Of a stretch of DNA of 64,000 nt, positions 1 to 13,571 are shown one piece after another; within the stretch, counting starts at the first letter, position 1; every line of letters begins with the position of its first letter. Below the pieces are notes generated by a model. The model did no database searches and was not told the DNA's origin. It worked only from the letters and a program-made list of their open reading frames with translations. The stretch lies in the NCBI GenBank assembly GCA_905331475.1, contig CAJNYU010002142.1, positions 248,001 through 312,000 on the forward strand. The letters run 5' to 3'. Both the position numbers and the translations under genes were made by a program. The stretch comes from Rotaria socialis. Lineage: Eukaryota; Rotifera; Eurotatoria; Philodinida; Philodinidae.

Positions 1-1406
1 AATCCATACATTTGATTCATTATTATCGATTCATGATTACCTGAAATAGGACGTGACATATTTCTTCCCAAAGACGAAACGAAAACTATTAATCTGACCT
101 CGAGCAAGAAAAAAATGTTTCGGATAAAGTAATTTAAAGCCAAACAAAGTAATAATACATTCAACACTAAATGCACCACGATCAACAAAATCCCCATTAA
201 ATAACTAAACAAAAACAAAAAATCGATGATTTGATATTAATTTATGCAGAAAACATTACATAAGGATTTTCTTCCGATGGTAATCCGTTTAGTTTGAATA
301 TGTTTAATAAATCATAAAATTGTCCGTGTACATCTCCACATATAGTAAATTTATGTTTCTAGAATAATAAATAAATATGTATTTCGTGAATATTCACCGT
401 GATTAGACTCACATCAGGTACAGTGATTTCAACTAATGTTGGTAATGATGTTAGCATGGAAAGTATTTGTAGAATAATCTAAATTAAAATTTTATTTATT
501 CATGTCTTAAACAAAAGCAAAAAGAATGAGATTCATCTATACTTGATAGGCATATTTTTTATGAAGGAGTTTTTGATTTTCTAAATAAGGTAAAAGTTTC
601 AACATGAATTGTTGCGTAACTCGACCGTTCGTGTCTAAATGTGGACCATCATATTCTGGTCCTATAGCTGGAAAAAAAATGTCTAAATAAATAAAAATGT
701 GTTTCATACCTAAAACGTACTCATTGAATTAACATCAATTTGAGTAACTGCAGATTGTCTTGATTCATCAACAGCAATCGCTCGTTCAAAGCGAATGCGC
801 GTAACAACCTTTTTACATTCTTCATATTTCGTAATTGCCTCGTTATTATATGGAAGAGCTTTTTTAACCTGTTCATTGGAGAGAAAAAATTAAAATTGTT
901 CAACAGAAAAAAATCAAATAACTCAACAGACATATTCATAATCACTTAGTGCTGTAGTAAATTTTCCCAAAGCCATATATGCCGAAGCGCGCCGATAATA
1001 TGCCTTAAATATAAAAACTGATAAATATTCGCTACATATCAATAAAACAATTACTTTAATATATTTCGGATCATATTCTAATGCTTTTTTAGCGTCTATC
1101 AATGCAAAACCATACCATTCACGACGAAGATATGCTATACTTCGATTCGAATATAAAATAGCATCTGGATGAGTTTGAATAGCTTTTGTATAAAGTTCAA
1201 TTGCTTTTTCATAATCACTATCTAAGTGTACGATTTTATTTTAGATGAATAATTTAGTAACATGTAAAAAATACGATGATTTTACTTTTAAATGCTTGAT
1301 TAGCTTGTAATTTTATCAGGTCGGCTTCTCCTTCTTCAGTTGACGATGTTGAACAATAATTTGACTGTACGTTTTGTGTTAAATCTGATTTAAATGAAGT
1401 CGTCAT
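1..1406 (-). CDS. PPP5C: Serine/threonine protein phosphatase 5 (N-terminal part; continues beyond left edge)
   Basis: A PPP-family phosphatase with an N-terminal TPR domain, the combination specific to PP5, which binds Hsp90 through the TPRs and dephosphorylates kinases and steroid-receptor complexes. The ATG at 1406-1404 opens a Ser/Thr-rich leader ending in NQAFK, where the TPRs begin. Following exons read [32 protein letters not shown] and MALGKF. Catalytic motifs follow in order: [10 protein letters not shown] (about 350-280), GDFVDRG (about 225-200) and GNHE (exon 1-40), which supply the metal ligands. At least seven short exons with GT..AG introns are visible, several near 50 bp. The rest of the catalytic domain and the C-terminal autoinhibitory helix lie outside the window. 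The only notable neighbour is the C1-THF synthase gene on the same strand, whose stop is about 330 bp upstream of this start. Family identity is secure; exon edges were read by eye. Confidence 0.93.
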
Positions 1407-1736
1407 CTCGAGAAAATATTTCTCGTGCTTTTTTCAAATCCCAATAAAACTGATAACAACAATCTATCAATCAACGAGAATCGACTAAATCTTTAAATGT
1501 CAATCGATGGCATATTCAACGCCTTTTAAAGATAAAGTAAAGTTCAAACTTTTGATTATCTTTTTAAACTAAATAATTAATCAATTTATTTTTATTTTTA
1601 TGAAAAATAATTATCTAAAATAAGACAAAATGTTAAACCCTTGCCCTTATTATGCATTAAAAGTAAATCTAATGAACTACTATCATAAAGCAAAATGGAA
1701 TTTAAAAGAAAAATAAAAATCACAGTTGAACAATGA

Positions 1737-4700
1737 TTAGAAAAGCCCATAGATTTCTTCAGTTACTGGATCAATATCGATATCATAAAAACACGGACGG
1801 GTCGGTAAACCTGGAATAGTTGACATTTCTCCAACTAATGGATAGAGAAAACCAGCACCAATACTAGCACGAATATCACGTATAGGTAAAGTAAAATTTT
1901 TTGGGCAACCTTTCAATGACGGATCATGTGAAAGTGAAAGATGTGTTTTAGCCATGCATATTGGTAAATCACTGAAGCCTTGTTTAGTAAATAGACTAAT
2001 ACGTTTTTCAGCCACTTCAGAAAGTTTTATATCATCTGCTCCATAAATTTTTCTTGCTATAATACGAATTTTTTCTTCAATAGGTAACTAAATAAAATAA
2101 CCAGTGAGAATCGAACAAAACAAAAACTATAAAAACTATTTACTTTTAATTCATATAAAAATTTAAAATCAGTTGTTTGTAAACATGCTTGTTCTACTGC
2201 ACTCGCCAATTCTGTTGCACCACTTCCCCCTAATAAATAGATGTATACATATAAATAAAATATTTCTAAGTAAATTTCTTTTTTTTATACCTTTAGCCCA
2301 ATGATCAGTCATGACAGCATCAAAAGCTCCATTTTCAATAGACAAACGTTTTACTAAATCAATTTCGGCTTGTGTATCCGATCTATAGAGAAAATCAAAG
2401 AGTCGAACTTGAAAATTTTAGTAAACTTAGTCAATTACTTAAATCGATTTATTGCAACTACAACTGGTACACCAAAATATTGTGCATTTTCAATTTGTTT
2501 GATTAAATTTTGAACTCCACGTTCGAGTAATGGTAGATTCTCTTGCGAATATTCCGCAGGTAACGGTGTACCAGCTTCAACTTTAGGTCCACCGCCGTGA
2601 ACTTTTAATGCACGCATTGTTGCAACAAGTACAACACAATTGGGTACTAAACCGGAATAACGACATTTAATATTCATGAATTTTTCACATCCAATATCAA
2701 AACCAAAGCCAGCTTCGGTGACTGCAATATAAAAAATTACACCATATTAATCCAATAAAGGAAAATCTTATTATTTTAAAATTGCATTTTCGACGCTTTA
2801 GATCTTGCCTACAGAATGGCAGGAGTCTTCTTCGGCTATTATCACAACCGAGAGAACTGATAGTAATAAAAATAAACAAGCCTTTTAAGAGACAATTACG
2901 CATGCATCCTATAGTTTTTAACATTTGTTGACTATTCAACCACATCACCAAATCAGTACTAGAAGTTATATTTGCTGGATTATTGAAATATAGCATCATA
3001 GAAGTTAAAGATTACATCTAAAGGTCAAACAAGTTTTGACAGAGATACATTCTACCTGAATTCTAATTCTAACAATTGAAATATCAGTTTCGATGTCATT
3101 TTCCTCCTATCGTAAGCTGTTTTTGAAGCTTATCATACTAGAACGAGTGAAATTAATACAAACCAATATATCCATCAGATCCAACAAGTTTTAATCCGAT
3201 TTGATCAGCTAAAATCGATGAATTTCCATGAGCAATATTTGCAAATGGTCCAGCATGGACAAGAATTGGTGTTCCTTCTAATGTTTGCATTAATGTTGGT
3301 TTAACTAGATAGAACATTATCATTGAATATACAATTTGTTTCTTTATTATAAAAAACAAACAAACAAACATACTTGCATCACGCATTAGTACAGCTAATG
3401 CACCAGCAACACCAAGATCATCAGCTGTAATCGGTACACCCTCTCGACTGGATGCAACAACCATTCGACCTAATCGTTCACGTAAATCGCCTAGTGAAGT
3501 TGTTAATGCTAAGACAGCCATTATTTCACTTGCAACAGTAATATCAAAATTAGTCTCTCGTGTAAAATTTTTTTCTGTCGCTCCTTGGCCAATTGTTATT
3601 TTACGTAAGAAACGATCTAGAAAAGAAAAAAAAAAGAAACTTGTATACTTTCATTTAACACTGAATTTCTACCGTTGGTATCAACAACTCGTTGCCATGT
3701 TATAGTTGTTGGATCAATATTTAAACGTACAAAATTTCGTATTTCATCTTCAGTTAACGTTTCCGGGTCGGTTTTATTAATATTCAATTTATTTAAACGT
3801 CTTTGTTGAATAGCTGAAAATGTTCGTTTCCCATTAACAGTTGCTACAAGACGATTATATAAGGCTTGATCAGTTTGTGTATTTTCATGAAACATTCTTG
3901 CATCGATTTGAGCTGCTAATAGGTTATTTGCAGCTGTAATTGCATGAATATCACCGGTTAAATGTAAATTAAATTCTTCCATTGGAATCACTTGAGAATA
4001 ACCACCACCGGCTGCACCACCTTTGATACCTAATTATGAAAAAGAAAATTTATTAATTATTGATAGATATCATCTCTTACCGAATGTAGGTCCTTGGCTA
4101 GGTTGACGTAAACAACCAATAACATTCTTTTTCAAATGTGCACCTAGTGCTTGACACAATCCAATTGCTGTCGTACTTTTTCCTTCACCTAATGAAGACA
4201 AAAATACATTGGCATTGAACAAAAGTTTTATTTTCATCTACCTAATGGTGTCGGCGTAATACCAGAAACAACAATATATTTTCCATTCGGAGCATCTTTC
4301 AAACGTTCAAGTACGTTAAGTTTTATTTTAGCTTTTTTCGTTCCATATAATTCTAGTTCATTGTTATGTAAATGAATTTCACTTGCTAATTGTTTAATAT
4401 CTTTTGGAGTTTGCTTTTTAGCAATATCTAAATCCGATGGAACAGGTGATTCAAGTGTAAGTGGTAAATAGGCCATAGATTTCCATTGCGATGGTGCATA
4501 AGAATCTAAATAACGCTGAGCAGCAGTGATTGTATTACGCCTAATTATAGAGACGGAAAATATTTACTTATAAATTCTTAGTATCGAATAAGTTACATGA
4601 GTAAAGCAACAGTCATAGGACCAACACCACCGGGAACTGGAGTTATCCAAGAAGCAGTACCTTTACATGATTCAAAATCCACATCACCCAATAGACGAGT

Positions 4701-5874
4701 TTTCCCATTTTCATCTAGAAAATAATAGATAAAACTGATTGGCTAAGAAATCGAAGAAAAATAAAAATAAAAATACCTTGCACTGGTGTAATACCACAAT
4801 CAATGACTACAGATTTTTCTTTAATCCATGAACCTTTAATAAATTTCGGTTTACCCAAACAAGCAACAACAATATCAGCTGTTTTTACCTTAACATAAAC
4901 GGTGTTTTATCTCTATTTCCTAAAATTAACTCTTCTTACGATATCTTGAATATTTTTTGTTTTCGAATGACATATTGTTACAGTTGCATTATTATGCTTA
5001 AGTAATTCAAACATTGGTGTACCAACTATTTTACTTCGACCAATAACGACAGCTGCTGCTCCTTCAATTTGTGTACCTAATTATAACATTCTATGATTTA
5101 TCATCAGTTTTCATTAACAAGAAGGTTTAGTGACGTGTAAATGTGTTATATAAAAAAAACTTAATTAAATCAGCTCATGTCTATAAAACAAAAGCATACC
5201 AGTTGATCGAATCAATTCTAGACAACCATTTGGCGTACATGGAACAAAACATTTATCTAGATGTCCATGTGATAAGAGTCCTGCATTAAGATCTGATAAT
5301 CTAATTGTGAAAACAAAACAGTTTACCTAAAACGAAACCTATTTGTTTTCATTTACCCATCAATATCTTTATCCGGTGAAATAGTATTTGTAATAAGACT
5401 AGCATCAATGGCTTCAACAGAGTCTAATGGTAACTGAACAATAATACCATGCACTGATGGATCGTTATTAAGTTGCTCGATTTGTTGAATCAACTTTAAG
5501 TATATGAATTTAAAAGTTTTTCTTAATAAAATAATCTTTTTCTTTCTCTTTCGCATATACTTGTCTTTGTGTAGTCGAAGAATCAAGATGAACAAGACGA
5601 GCTTGAATGCCGATTTCTTCGGCTGCTTTTAGTTTATGTCGAATATAAACATTCGAGTCTTCTCGATTACCAACTTGCACCACTGCAAAACCCGGTGTTA
5701 TATGACTTTGTTGATTACGAAATTCTTCAACCATCAAACGGCATTTTTCACGTATATTTCTAATTGTTAGAAAAAGAAGACATTCAAACAAAACGATTTG
5801 ATCGAATTCATTTTAGTTTAAGCTTACTTGGCAATTTCTTTGCCATCAATAATTTGTGTTGTCGTTGTTGACAT
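1737..5874 (-). CDS. MTHFD1: C1-tetrahydrofolate synthase, cytosolic trifunctional enzyme
   Basis: Interconverts the one-carbon forms of tetrahydrofolate: 5,10-methylene-THF dehydrogenase, methenyl-THF cyclohydrolase and ATP-dependent 10-formyl-THF synthetase. The start at 5874-5872 gives [15 protein letters not shown] with no mitochondrial presequence, which suggests the cytosolic MTHFD1 form rather than MTHFD1L. The dehydrogenase/cyclohydrolase part shows [24 protein letters not shown] (conserved Lys) near 5590-5690, then [11 protein letters not shown] and the [12 protein letters not shown] region near 4620. The ligase part begins with [13 protein letters not shown], its P-loop split by an intron at about 4236/4196. 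It continues through [38 protein letters not shown] and [10 protein letters not shown] to the C-terminal [13 protein letters not shown] and a TAA at 1739-1737. About a dozen introns are mostly 50-60 bp; one near 3165-2725 is about 440 bp. No lesions seen. Its start lies about 730 bp from the divergent Mondo gene. Confidence 0.95.
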
Positions 5875-6605
5875 ATAATGAAATATTTTTCTGCAATAAT
5901 TGGATGCATATGATACACGCAATAGTAATGACATTGGAAAGGATGTGGTTCATATTAAACTCTCTTATATTTATAAGTTAAAAGATAGTCTCAGTTTCAA
6001 AATAAATGTAATAAGAAAATTGATAAAGTTAGTAATTGCTATGATGTAACTCACACTTTTTATTGATAAGCATGTTTATTAAAAAGATAAAAGACGAATC
6101 ATTTATTGGTGTATGTATTTTGTTTTTGTTAAACTACTACTCAATTGAAAGAAAATTTAGAATATGTGGAGAAAAAATAGGAACCTTTTTCTGTCTACTA
6201 CTGGTCATGCTTAAAATTCAACTGCAAATAATAATGCGAAAAAATATATTATGCTAATACAATGATCAACGAAAAGCGACATCAATCTTATTCTACATTT
6301 TCGAAAAGCACACCTTCAGAGGTTTTACAAAGCAAATATATATTACGACGAAACGAAATATATGCAACGCGACGATATACGAACAAGAAATATGATTTTT
6401 TGCAAGAATAAGAACCAATTGGTGAAATAAATAAACCATTAAAAATTGAATCGCTGATGTCGCTTCAGTCGACATCGAACATATGACATGATTGTTGTTT
6501 TGGGAAAGGAAAAAAGCCTATGATAGAAGTATTATTTGTTCTGTTTGTTTATTTTGATTATATGAAGAAAAAGAACACCATTGAATTTCTAACCTAAATA
6601 CAGCC
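5875..6605. promoter_or_regulatory. Intergenic region between divergent MTHFD1 and Mondo genes
   Basis: About 730 bp separates the two start codons, so it must hold the 5' ends and promoters of both genes. It is AT-rich. Short open frames on both strands show no domain, codon bias or splice context and look accidental. I see no TATA box or other site I could defend. Confidence 0.5.
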
Positions 6606-9600
6606 ATGTCTCGAGCTGGAAAAAGAATCAAGCTTGAACCAAATTTTCGCTCAAATGGAAGTCAAAAAGAAGATAAACATCCTCTTTACTCAGGACAGTT
6701 TATGACCTCAAGCATTGATAATGATCCTGAGGTAAAATTATTTCTTAGTTAGTACTAGTTATTTCTTACTTTAAATCATATACGATAGCCAATGGATGTT
6801 CCATGCCCATCGCCTATTCCTAATGCTACTGCACAAAGTTTACCTTTTCTTAATGATACATCACAAGTTGAACAAGAAAAACGAACAGAAATCAATGGTC
6901 AATTCCCAAGCTTGTATAATCTTTTACGTGTTATCAATACAGGCTACCGGTAAAATAAATTATTCTATCAGTCATTGTAAAATAAATTATTCTCTAGATC
7001 AAATTTAACATCACCAAAATGGAAAAATTTTCGTGGTCCACGTATTAAATGTGAAGATAAAATTCGTTTAAATAATATTATATGGCGAACATGGCATCAG
7101 CAATGTGATAATATTTTAAAATATTCCTAATTGTTTATCATATAATCTTTCTTTTCTTTTTTTAAATTTATCTAGATGTTCGAAATATGAAAAAAGTTGT
7201 TTGTCAATTTGTATCCCCATTAGATACTCTTGTTCTACCGGTTATATTGAATTTATTATAGTAAATTCTTAATTTATATATTTATATATTTTTGTTTGAT
7301 TAGACACAATTAACACAACAATCGAAACAACAGATAATAAATAGTTTAAAAGGCGAATATATTAAATGGAGACAAAATTCAAAGATCGCATTACGAAAAT
7401 TTGACAACGATACACAAGTATGAATTCTAGATTTTGAGAATAATAATAAAAAAAACTCTAATTTTTATTTCTGAAATTAAGAGTGACGAAGTAAAAAAAC
7501 TTTGGGGAAATGTTAGTCAAAGTTACACACCCAAAATTACTCAAAACCCTCATCGGAATGCAACACCGCCACCAGAATGCTATAGTTTGTTTGATGAATT
7601 TGATTTAATTGAAGATCAATTACTTTTTTCAACAACAAATGTATTCAATGATAAAGATGCTGGTATGCTTGTTTTCTATTTCATTTTCTTCTATTTTGCT
7701 ATTTATCTAATGGTGACTGCTAGTTTCTTTTCGTTATGCTTGATTTTTTTCTCTTAGACAATCCATTCTCAGGTAATTGGTACACAAGTACACATCTATG
7801 CAGTTGATGACGTATATCTACACCTACACACACACACATATAAATAAATAAATAAATATATATATATATACCGTTTTTGTTTTGAATATATCGATTATTG
7901 TGAATGCTCGCCGATGTTAACCAATTCATTTTGTGTGTATAGAATTCCATAAACGACACACTTTAATACCCAAACAATAATCTAATTGCTTTAAACTCTT
8001 TCATTTATTTTCCTTTCGGTTGTGTAGTTATTGTCATGCTAGCTTTATATTTTGTTTTATTCTTTGCAATTTTTCCATCTTTTTCTCATTTTTTTTATGA
8101 ATTCTGATAACACAAATAGATTTTTATTACATTATTTACGGTGAAAAATTTACTTATAGGTCTTGGTGGAAATCCGGATTTGTATCAGCCGGTCATGGGC
8201 CAATGTCTTTTTGATTTCAATTCGTTACTTGATGGTTTAGATCAAACAATGATGAGTAAAAACTTTTCGTTTGAATTAATAATCGAATATTCACGTTGCT
8301 TTTTAGATGATCCATTTAGTATTCGATATAATAATTACAATGTAAGATATTCATACTTGAAAAAAACATTTTTTTCTATCGCAGCTTCTGAGAAGTGGAA
8401 CTAAGAAAACTAACGTTTGTAATTGATCATTAGAATAGGCATGCTGGAGCTTACATAGAAAGTCATGTATTCGATCTTATCATTCACAATTTGCATTGCG
8501 TGGTTCTTTATGGAGTCTCTCGAAAAACAAAAATCTCGTAGGTTTTAGTGGGCTCACATAAAATGAGAAAGAAACGAAAGACCATCGTTCGTGAGATCAG
8601 TTTTCTTAAAACAATGGACTAATGATTTACATTAGACTTGGCATACGAAGGTCTAGGAAGCACCATACACCCTAACTGAACAGACATGACAGATTATATG
8701 ATCGATTACGTTGGCTACCTGTGTTAATCAAGCTTAAACTTTCATAAATAATAAATATCGATTTTATTATGACGTTTTTCAAGATATACATATATATCAT
8801 AGCTCGTTGACAGATATTATAGAAATGATGAATGCGTACCAATGATACAAGTCAATACTTAGGCTAATACTCTATAAAGAATGAATGACAATAAGTCAAA
8901 TAAACATAAAGAACGTGAGAAAATTTAGAAAAAAACTTCTCTTAGAAATTCAAGCATAAATAATAAGTCACACCGATTGTTGTTGAAAGTTTAACAAACA
9001 GTTCAAAATTTCAGTCGAAAAAAATGTTTATGAATAAGTAAAATCCTTTACTTCTTATTTTAGCCACAACCATTAAATAATTATCAATCACACCCAGATT
9101 TTACATTAAATCTACCACCACAATCACAACAATCTTTAAATGAATTTCCAAGATTAGTTACTCCACCAACGGAACATGCAAATTTATCGATTGAACATCA
9201 AAAAAACATTCTCAATCGAAATACTACTAATGTGAATCTTTTGTTTTAATCTCTAAAAGTTTCTCTATAAAAATTTCTCTCCCTCAAACTAGATGAATGT
9301 CAATCAATTAACTTCAATGAATATTTATAATAACAATCATTACGAACCATTAACACCTCAGACACTTCCATTTGATACCTATCCATCGCGAACTTTATCT
9401 AAATCTAAGAATAATAATACAACTAGCAAACAAATCATACCAACAACATCCAATGTTATGATGAGCACACCGCAAACAACTTTAAGTTATTCATCGACTT
9501 TAATAAATAAACCAACATCATCAACATTAGTTAATCTTCTTAATCAGAAACGACCAGCATCATTATTAGAGCAAGCTGTATCAAATAATTCATCATTAAA

Positions 9601-11803
9601 AGAAAAATCTATAACACCAGGAAAACAAGCAAGAAAACAATCACAGAACAAAACACAAACAAAACGTCTTCTATCCTTAAATGAGGATATACAAGTAAAT
9701 TGAAATAGAAACTATTCTTGTTTCGTATTGATACAAATATCTTTCTTTAGCATATGCCAAATCCAACTCAAACGATGTTAAATTTTCCTTTAACTCGTAA
9801 AGCTCGAATGCAACAACGCTCAACATCTCGTTTAATCTCTGAAGATATACCGTTGAATATGCCACAACAATTTAATAGTACAACATCATCTTCATTAACT
9901 AGTCAACAAAAATCAGCAACATCTGGAGATACGTCCTTCTTAAATAATGACATGGTAATAATTGAAATTTGAGACTTGAATTTATTTACAAGTTTTAATT
10001 ATGATTGTGTTACGCTTAGAGGTTGGACAGTTCAGATTTAGTCAGGGAAAGAATTTTTTCGAACAACTTAGTTCTTGGAAGTGGCTTTTTTGTGAAGAGT
10101 AAAGTGTTTTTTTATCCTCCGGAAGTGACATTCTTGATATAGAACAGCCGCGTTTCAATAGCTAGTTTATTAGTGGTAAACTGGTCGACCTTTAATTATA
10201 GAGGAATTTTCAGATATTCATTAGAATGACAGAATATAATTATCTATGAAGAAGCAATTCACCAAATTACAGAAATCCTATAAATACCAACAGGATAATT
10301 GATATCAACTTTTTTGACATATTAATATGCATCTACTTTTCAGAATACAATCCAAAGACGTGACTTTATTTCTGTTTGCCTGTAAGATATTTACCACATG
10401 TTGATAATGGCAAAAACAATCTCGTAGAATAATAAAATACTTCATAGAAAGAAATACCATCGTCATACTGAGTCATATCATACTCAAATATGCGAACGTT
10501 TTCGAGAGTATCTGTATGCCCTTGTTTGTTTCCCGAGAAAAACAATTAATATGGCGAAATATAAACAATTATATTGATGTCACTGTGATTTTGACAGATG
10601 ATATAAATTTATTCGTTACATAGATTCTTGTCTAATTATCAATAACACTCAGTGGTTCATAAAAATTGTATTCATTTATTATCTAAATAACAACTGAAGA
10701 TTTATCGTTAAATATTTTAGTAATTGAGTCTTGTAAATCGTATCAGTCGGAATGACAGGCAAACGAAAAATAACTAGATAAACTCTAAAATGATTATTGA
10801 AAACTACGCTAGATGTTAAAATGAATAAGTGTCCGACTAGGTTGCTCTTGATCAGTAAGAAAAGCCACAGAATCCTACATACTTATATTATTTTTCATAC
10901 ACAAATCCTACAAATATTCAACTAACAATTTCTTTCCTAGGCTGAGACTAAAAAAGAAAACAATTTGTTTCGAAGCACGTGTATACATGCTATATTTTCT
11001 TTGAAATCATCTTTAGTTAGCCAATACCTCTCCTTCGTCAAATTCAAGTTGTGGACAAAATGCTGAAAATAAACGTCGCCGAAATATAAAAGTAAATAAT
11101 ATTTTCCTTTCAAAATAATTTCCAATATTTTTTCCTTTAGAATGGTTTTGAAAGTCTTCGTACACTCATACCAGAACTCTGCGATCAATCGAATGTTAAG
11201 ATAAGCAAAGCTCAAATGCTTGATTTTAGTGAGTTATTTTTTCTATACTACTATTTCACCATTATTTGTTCATCTCTTAGCCGCAAATCATATTCAGCGA
11301 ACAATTGATTTGCGTGATAAAATGAAAACGGAAGTTGATTCAATACAACATGAAAATGAACAATTACAACAAAAAATAGCACAATATCAATCAAGTTTAC
11401 CTGTTGATGGCATTCCTGTAATACAGCCAACACGGCGATCTCGTGAAGCATCATATGCACTTTTTCATCAATATGTAGCGGAGCGTACGAAAAAGAGTTG
11501 GCAATTCTATCCGTATTCATTAGTTCTAAAACGAATATTTGATACATTTCAAAATACTGTAACCTGTGATTCACCTGAAGAATTTACGCGTTCGTTAAAT
11601 GAATGGAAAACGAATTCTCTTAATCTAGCACAATTACGTCAAGCAGCGTCACAAGCTGTTATTGATATGGGACGCGTTACATCGATAATCACATGTGAGT
11701 AATGAAGAAAACTAGAATAATGATTTAACGAATTCTTCTTATTTTAGCACCTGAACGCGTACCTGATGAATGTGTTCGCTTGGCGGCTAACGACAGTCAA
11801 TGA
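6606..11803 (+). CDS. Mondo/ChREBP-like bHLH-leucine-zipper transcription factor
   Basis: Mondo proteins pair with Mlx and switch on carbohydrate-response genes when glucose-6-phosphate rises. ATG at 6606. The N-terminus carries the Mondo conserved regions: LYSGQFMTSS near 6690, SLYNLLRVINTGYR, then SPKWKNFRGPRIKCEDKIRL and IIWRTWH, followed by CQFVSPLD and KGEYIKWR. A 15-nt exon (7758-7772, ADNPFSG across the joins) precedes PDLYQPVMGQCLFDFNSLLD. A long Asn/Ser/Thr/Gln-rich linker spans 9060-9954. The helix-loop-helix is split between 11017-11091 (NAENKRRRNIK) and 11141-11227 (NGFESLRTLIPELC), and a heptad region and the Mondo C-terminal domain (KKSWQFYPYSLVLKRIFDTF) follow. TGA at 11801; AATAAA at 12074. 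The basic segment lacks the usual Arg-Arg and His DNA contacts. It could be MLXIP or MLXIPL; invertebrates usually have one gene, so I give no symbol. Confidence 0.92.
7758..7772 (+). other. 15-nt microexon of the Mondo gene
   Basis: A 15-nt segment lies between a pyrimidine-rich acceptor (ending ctcttag at 7757) and a donor (gtaatt at 7773). The previous exon ends at 7662 and the next begins after ttatag near 8160. Including these 15 nt keeps the frame and adds five residues just before PDLYQP; it is a multiple of three, so skipping would also keep the frame. Read by eye, not confirmed by transcripts. Confidence 0.65.
7826..7871. repeat. Compound (CA)n/(TAAA)n/(TA)n microsatellite in a Mondo intron
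   Basis: CA dinucleotides pass into four-base TAAA units and then a TA run, all inside the intron that follows the microexon. Confidence 0.9.
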
Positions 11804-12718
11804 TTTTGTTTTTATTTTGTTATTTTAAAATACTTAGTCTTTCGTGTATTTAACACCTTTTTATTTTACCTCCAATTTGTCTATTTTGCTTATAGACGAT
11901 CATGATTAGTTGTTTGTATAGGATTGTATTATTTTGTTTTGTTGAGTAGGCGATTGACAATGAGAAAATGTATTATATGCGTGTGTGTGACTTACACAGT
12001 GATTATTCTTATGCTTATTTTTGAATACACGATAGGAATACAGCAGAGAAAGAATTTTGTAAATACTATTAAGAATAAATAAAATTTTTTCTGGGTTAGA
12101 TATTCATTTTTTTTAAATATAAAAACAAAATTGATTCGCTACTTTTTATGCACGATGAACTCATTTTAATGTGAATATATATATAGTTTAAAGTGTAGAA
12201 GATTCACAGATCATTACCGGTCAACAGAATCAGACCTATCGGTTTGGTCTACTTCTTTACAAACATTATTATTATTGTCAACTTAGTGGTTTTATAGAAT
12301 TGAATAGCAACAAACTATGAATCGTTCTCGTGTAGTCTGTAGGTAATTTGAGTCACTCAAGGCCAAGAAAAATTTACCTGCTAGCTATTGTATAAAATAT
12401 ATTATCAAATATTACCGTGTGAATATAGCCAATCGAAAATCGAAACATTCACAGTACGATTTATCTTTCTTGGAACCATTAAATTTTCTCTTGTTATCGA
12501 TAGATTAATACTTAGAATATGAATGAATATTTTCGATTAATTCCGGCTCAAACAACCGACTTTCCAAATCAAATAAAGTTCTAGGTTTATTACTTAATTT
12601 TAGAGATTGTTTAAAAGAAACGTTATTTATATAAACATTTCCTTCATCAATTCATTTAAAAAAGAAAGAAGAAAACAAAAAAAAATGATTTATTTGGTTT
12701 ATCTATCAATCGTTGTCT
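11804..12718. other. Intergenic: 3' UTR of the Mondo gene, then nothing recognised
   Basis: Convergent gap. The first 270 bp are probably the Mondo 3' UTR, ending near AATAAA at 12074-12079. The rest is AT-rich without a supported gene; a poly-A-rich stretch near 12660-12690 lies just past the stop of the minus-strand gene. Confidence 0.5.
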
Positions 12719-13571
12719 TTAAATAGAATTTAATTGTTCAATTGAACGTTGAACATCATGATAAATATAAAGTATTGTAAGAGCAAGAGCACCAGCAGTA
12801 GGTAAAATATGAACAATACATTTATGTTTACCATTACAAAATAATGTATTTGTATCGGCACATTTTATCCATGATACAAGTAGAATAACAAAAGCAACAA
12901 AATAGATAAGACCGAATGCACAATCAATTAATAATGATGTTTGACTTGTTCCATCGTCTTGCTCGAACATTCGACATAAGAAAACAAAACTATCAACTGC
13001 TAGAGCTACCCACATAACTAGAAAATAGAAAATATTGAATTATATATTTATTAGATTATAGGAACGAATATTTCTATTGCGGTTCCTAGATCCAGTGGTA
13101 TCCGGGTTCGAAAAATTATAGATGCGACAACGAATTCTACTTATTGAATGTCAAAAAATTGAAAAAGCTTTCTCGTGCATTCAGTGTTTCTGCTGATTTC
13201 CGATTAGAGGCATTTCATTGACATTATCAAAGTACGACTCGACCGAGATCAACATTTATTCACTCGACATTTTCATCTTTCGAAAAACAAAAATCTAAGA
13301 TTTCCTACTCAAATCTTCCAAAACTTGCTACTCTATGAACCATCAAGTATCCTGCGATGAATCGTTCAATCTTCTAGGATGAAACATCCGAAAGAAAAAT
13401 CTTACTAATATGAATAAATTCACTGTCTGATGTTGAGTTAACATTTGCATGGCCACCAAACGCATTTTGACCACATGATAATATATTTATAAAAATGATA
13501 CAAATAATAAGAATAATCAGTCGAGCCAGATGCAATAAACCTTTTTGATTTTTAATATAATCATTGTTCAT
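12719..13571 (-). CDS. Small four-span membrane protein (MARVEL-like fold possible)
   Basis: Two exons: 13571 to about 13410, and 13017-12719, joined through HI-IMWVAL; the donor GTAAGA and acceptor TTTTCTAG are both good. About 150 residues. Exon 1 begins MNNDYIKNQKGLLHLARLI and runs into a hydrophobic segment, then a polar Asn/Ser loop. Exon 2 holds three more hydrophobic segments (WVALAVDSFVFLC, LIYFVAFVILLVSW, GALALTILYIY) with two Cys-containing loops. Four spans with short termini resemble MARVEL/tetraspan proteins, but no diagnostic motif confirms that. The intron of about 390 bp is long for this window. The start lies 95 bp from the divergent gene at 13667, whose N-terminus is alike. 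Function unknown. Confidence 0.72.

Noticed and set aside
2697..2999. 100-codon minus-strand frame inside the C1-THF synthase gene
   Set aside because: It lies in the roughly 440-bp intron between the SDGYIG and VTEAGFGF exons and does not resemble the family.
9955..11016. Possible extra Mondo exon at 10941-10973 (ETKKENNLFRS)
   Set aside because: Joining it to the exon at 11017 would need an intron of under 45 bp, shorter than any other seen here; direct splicing from 9954 keeps phase.
13084..13117. tRNA- or SINE-like text (CAGTGGTAT..GGGTTCGAA) between the two exons of the tetraspan gene
   Set aside because: The A-box and B-box-like strings are too close together and no acceptor stem can be formed; at most a tRNA-derived remnant.
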